From Rhododendron vialii (taxonomy: Eukaryota > Streptophyta > Magnoliopsida > Ericales > Ericaceae): a stretch of 64,000 bases of DNA. Shown in pieces: positions 60,501 through 64,000 of the stretch; the first letter of the stretch is position 1; each line of letters begins with the position of its first letter. The stretch is from positions 12,810,001 through 12,874,000 of the forward strand of contig NC_080560.1 of NCBI RefSeq assembly GCF_030253575.1, written 5' to 3'. The translations under genes were made by a program, and so were the position numbers. Under the pieces are notes generated by a model. That model ran no database searches. It had not been told where the DNA came from and saw only the letters and a program-made list of their open reading frames with translations.

Positions 60501-63277
60501 GAAAGGAAAATTAGGGGAAAAGAAGCAAAGGGAATCATTCATATTAACACTTACACCAACGAGGAAATGCAACCACATAGGTCCTTTAACCCACCTCCGA
60601 ACCACTGGCATCACTGGACAGAAAGTACGATAAAATCAAATAACATAAGGCAATAAAGGACAAATACAATATAAAATTGATGAATCAGTATATTTACTCT
60701 GTCATAATTTTCACCCTGGATGTTAATGGAAATCAATACATCGTATCCTCAGCAAAGTAATTTCTATAATGCACTGTTATGTAATCAAAAAAAGACGACC
60801 ATGTTCCCTAGCATCAACGGTGGACCAGGAATCTTGATCTTATTACATAAACGTCACATTACAACACAACAAAAGTACAAGTCTGTAACTAATTACTTAT
60901 CAGAAAATTATGGACCCACTACTGAAATCAATCTCACAGGGATTTCTTACTAAAGCTAAAGTGGCCTGTTCCAAGTGCTTTCCTTGCCAGTGTTCCTTCC
61001 TAAAGACAGGACTGGGTGCGTAAAATGACTCCCTCTTTCCTCTTAACTTAGATAGCTAGCCTATCTGCTTAGCTACTTGACTCAGGTGTCAATTATTGTT
61101 TATTAATTCAGCGCACCCTTTTTCCCTAACAAAATTAATTTAAGAGAGAAAAGAGAAGGATTAATTGCATAAGAGGTTTTCCAGAGTTTCTTACAAACAT
61201 TCATAAATGTAAGCTTTGTTCAAATATCTAGATTGGGTATTAGATTAATGTATCACCAAACATATGAGTATGGCATATTAGCATGGTAATACCAAAAGTT
61301 CATTGATCAGTTATCCATTTCAGCAGTACTTTGACGGAAGCTCCAACCGCTTAGCATAAAAATATGTAGTGGTAAAGGACAAAGAGGATGAATCAGTCAC
61401 TTGAATCAGTATTGATAATATATGACGGTTGTGAAACGTAAAGGGAAAAGAGGATCTAAGATGAAGAGACGTACAAATATCAAGAGCTTCGAATGCGAAA
61501 TAATAAGGAAAAATCTCAAAACAAAGGAAGTTAAACTTAGCCACCTATAATAGCCTGGCAATAACAACTTAACATGAATTATACAGTTAGAAACCAGCTG
61601 TTTAATGAGGTATCAAAGTTGAATGTAGTTCAGATATAGCGAAATGTATCCTTTCGTGTATAATACGACACTAAAATACCATAACTAAACGATTCCGGTC
61701 TTTCCGGTCTTTCCTACCACCGTGTTGTAACCAAAGGAAATGCTTTGGTGCCAATTCATTCTGATCGCAATGACAACAATATAAAATTATAAAAACAACT
61801 GTGCAAGCTTAGAGAATGTGTCTTTGTTGCTGAAAAAGTTAAGAGTTTTCACCTTAAGTAGTATTGCAATGATGAATAGATTATTGAAGAAGCCAGATCA
61901 TCAAACACAAAAATACAGCCGCTACTTTGATAGGAAACTATTTGCTACTTCCACACTCGTTACAAAATAATCTGTGTATGGGTTGATCTTTTACTAGTAT
62001 TTAAACTTTCACCCTTTTATCAAAAGAAACCATCTTGAAGACTTGAACCCATGGGATCATTAAAATGAAACTGAAGTATAACCGTATGATGAAAATAACA
62101 CATGTATCAACTAACATATTTATTAACACAAGAAACTCGGTTAGAAGCCATGTAACACAAGCACAATCATGAACTAATCGGATTATCAAGCCTGGAAGAA
62201 TGAACTAAGATTTCAAGGTTAATGAACAAGCTGAGGAACTGAGTGGTGCAAAAAAAGAGACGTTGGCATACCATGGTTGAAGCCATAGAACGCACTTGTT
62301 GTGCCACCAACGGCAGTCCCAATCTACATGGAAATAATAATGAACACATAACAGAAGGTAGAAGAAAGTAAAATTGAGGCAAAAACAGAAGGTAACAAAT
62401 AGTCAGGGGTGGTCCCAAGGGGGGACACAGGCCCTGCACAACTCTAAATACTCTCGCATATTATACTAATTTTTAGGTTAATTAGGAAAAGTTCTAAAAT
62501 TACTATATGTATGTGGGGTAGAAATCCCCAAAATTTCAAGTTGTCAATAATTTTGTAGGTTGCACATATAAAATTAAACGGTGTCTGCACACATACACAT
62601 AATATCGTCTCTTCTTCGGACTCGTGAGTAGCAATATATACTTATAAAGTATATTCTTTATTATCAATATGAAAACACACAGTGATTCGGGCCCTGCTAG
62701 ACAATAGACACAAATCTTGCATCCGCCACAGCAAATAGTTGGTTCACCCAACATTACCCTTAATGGTGATAGGTTAAGACCTAGAAAGAGATACATTTTT
62801 AAGGAGCAGGTCACATTTAAAGGATTGAACCCCCACTGTTTTAATCAATCACATTTAAGGAGTGCACATTCTAATTGCTCAGTTTTCATGACGACCAACA
62901 AACAAACAACTATACATACGAATGCAATTGGAACGAACGTGGAGGAACAGTCCAATCGCAACAGAAATCAAAATCTGGGAAACTTCGCAATACGAACAAG
63001 TATGTAAGAGAGTAATAATTACCATACAAAAGCTATCCCTGATGAGCGGAGGAACATTCCAATCGCTCGTTTCCTGCAAGATTTTAACAAAACAACGGGA
63101 ACTTACAACAAGAGTATGCAGCTAAATTTTACAAATCAAATGAAAGAAAGGATATGAACTAGTGCGTAGATGAAGAGAAAAACAAAGGTTAGGGTTAGTA
63201 GGAATCACCATCTCCTTTGAGAGAGGACCTGCGCAGTGCAGACATCTCAAACTTCTTCTAGGGTTTGGATCCCCCAT
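57591..63277 (-). CDS. Conserved plant protein of unknown function, 135 residues, six exons
   Basis: Minus-strand exons: 63277-63209, 63073-63023, 62323-62272, 60613-60555, 58920-58875 and 57721-57591 (stop TAA). They total 408 nt; all introns are GT..AG and phases chain as 0, 0, 1, 0, 1. The protein starts MGDPNPRRSLRCLHCAG, with a CxxC pair at residues 12-15, and continues with ETSDWNVPPLIRDSF, IGTAVGGTTSAFYGFNH, VRRWVKGPMWLHFLVG, APPVMVFSSACAGLAGG, ALAQLASSSYHAAFSS, then a Ser/Pro-rich tail. I recall very similar uncharacterised proteins in other plants, which guided exon finding; the match to splice phase supports it independently. The Gly/Ala-rich middle (about 41-57) and 70-105 could be membrane segments. 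The Gly pattern is loosely like Tim17/Tim22-type proteins, but I do not claim that. Function unknown. Introns 4 and 5 each carry a foldback transposon. Confidence 0.88.
57762..58134. mobile_element. Long foldback element in intron 5, near-perfect hairpin
   Basis: Arms of about 160 bp (about 57785-57945 and 57950-58107) are almost exact reverse complements around a 4-nt loop (TTTT). The innermost bases read AAATCGT-TTTT-ACGATTT. GTCCATTTC at 57762-57770 and 58126-58134 is a 9-bp direct repeat, consistent with a Mutator-type target duplication, though the outer 15-20 bp of the arms match poorly. Non-coding. Confidence 0.8.
59273..59520. mobile_element. GC-rich foldback with 10-bp target duplication in intron 4
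   Basis: CCACAAATAA at 59273-59282 and 59511-59520 brackets a 228-bp element. Its ends CAGTCTGGATCTGGTCAGG and CCTGACCAGATCCGGACTG are inverted, and the arms continue through GGAGCTTAGGTCCGGAC to a centre near 59398 (GTTCGCGCGAAC). Mutator-like by target size. Unusually GC-rich for this region. Confidence 0.8.
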
Positions 63278-64000
63278 CACCGCCAGTTCAGTTGACAGGA
63301 AGAGGAGAGAGAGAGAGCGCCTGGCGCCAATAAAACCCCTCGAGAATCAGAGGAAAACGGAAAGGAGGAGTCGTTTCAATACGTATGAAAGGTGCAATTA
63401 TTCAGTAGTCCCGGAGTACGGTACTCCAGATCACTTCACAAATCATACATTCTCGTAGACCATGTTTGTCTTGGATCTTTAGACTTCAATCTTTTTTCTG
63501 CGCTCAATTTTTAATAAATTTTTTTTAATTATTATTTTTATTTTATCTATTTATCTCTACTCATTACTTCTAAAACTTCTTTAAGTCTTAAACTGAACAT
63601 GATCTCAAGTCTACAAGTCATGTTCAAGTTTACAAGTGCATGATCTTCACATAAATATATTGTTCTAAAGTGATCAAAACTACCACATGACGGTACTCTC
63701 GAACTACTGGATAATAAAATGGACCGCAATGTTGTGAATTCCATACCAATGTATCGAACATAAAGTTACATGTGTTCTGATATCCGCATACTGACATGTA
63801 ATGGAATCTCACCTGGTACAAAAAAAAAATGTATTATTAATTTTGTTTAAAAAATGCTTGAATTTTAAAATAAATCCATAATATATTAATCATCTTTGTA
63901 GTTACTCGGTTCTTGGAGGTTTAAGAGCATCCACAATGTAATAATCAAAACTAAAAAGTTGCTAAAGTTAACAATGTTTACTCAAAAAAGTGCTCACATT
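63278..64000. other. Upstream of the six-exon gene, no further gene seen
   Basis: 63278-63400 is probable 5' leader/promoter of the minus-strand gene; AAACCCTAG, a common plant leader element, lies inside exon 1 on the coding strand. The remaining sequence to the window end is AT-rich with no supported gene. Confidence 0.35.

Noticed and set aside
63189..63252. Alternative first exon of the six-exon gene starting MSALRRSSL
   Set aside because: That frame ends in phase 1 at the donor and would not continue into exon 2; the ATG at 63277 gives phase 0 and a continuous product.

Overview
This window reads as nuclear DNA of a flowering plant, most likely a eudicot. It is AT-rich. Its genes are split by GT..AG introns, its proteins belong to plant-specific families (PLS/E-class PPR, chloroplast ACHT thioredoxin, AP2/ERF, alpha-expansin, plant cytosolic pyruvate kinase), and the space between genes is filled with LTR, LINE, hAT, Mutator-like, Stowaway and Tourist-type debris and long dinucleotide microsatellites. 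I cannot name the species. There is no sign of prokaryotic, organellar or viral organisation, no CRISPR array and no rRNA gene.

Gene layout: (1) minus strand 5600-7550, an E-class PPR protein closely resembling Arabidopsis At5g08510, with one intron; (2) plus strand 13742-16665, a four-exon chloroplast thioredoxin-like gene of the ACHT4 type (CGGC active site); (3) plus strand about 20142-20520, an AP2/ERF reading frame without an in-frame ATG before its DNA-binding domain, probably a pseudogene; (4) plus strand 40923-42162, a three-exon alpha-expansin; (5) minus strand 51402-54883, a three-exon cytosolic pyruvate kinase; (6) minus strand 57591-63277, a six-exon gene for a 135-residue conserved plant protein of unknown function. 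Gene 6 has exons of only 46-131 bp and was assembled by hand from splice sites and phase. The genes are unrelated in pathway; nothing suggests a cluster.

Repeat layout: 1-5600 carries a foldback element, an hAT-like element containing a SINE-like insert, LTR-like sequence and a hAT-type GGCCTGTTAATG element. 7579-10935 is a solo LTR with a 5-bp target duplication; it ends 28 bp upstream of the PPR start codon. 10.9-13.1 kb holds dispersed copies of a small repeat and tandem duplications. 17-20 kb holds LINE debris, a 190-bp tandem duplication and a degenerate AATTCACAC array. 20.6-40.7 kb is gene-free in my reading and holds truncated LINEs, MITEs and microsatellites. 42.2-51.4 kb contains a deep nest: a duplicated segment, an hAT-like element inside one copy, and two related foldback elements inside that, separated by three (TA)n arrays. 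The introns of genes 2, 5 and 6 are themselves structured: a three-armed inverted repeat in the thioredoxin-like gene, repeated copies of the exon-1 splice junction in pyruvate kinase, and two foldbacks in gene 6, one with arms of about 160 bp and a 4-nt loop.

I did not find a clear new multi-gene system. The best leads are the uncharacterised six-exon gene, the long intronic hairpin, the pyruvate-kinase splice-junction tandem array, the LTR abutting the PPR gene, and the (TA)n-bounded foldback nest. All repeat and gene calls come from reading the sequence; no database search was run.
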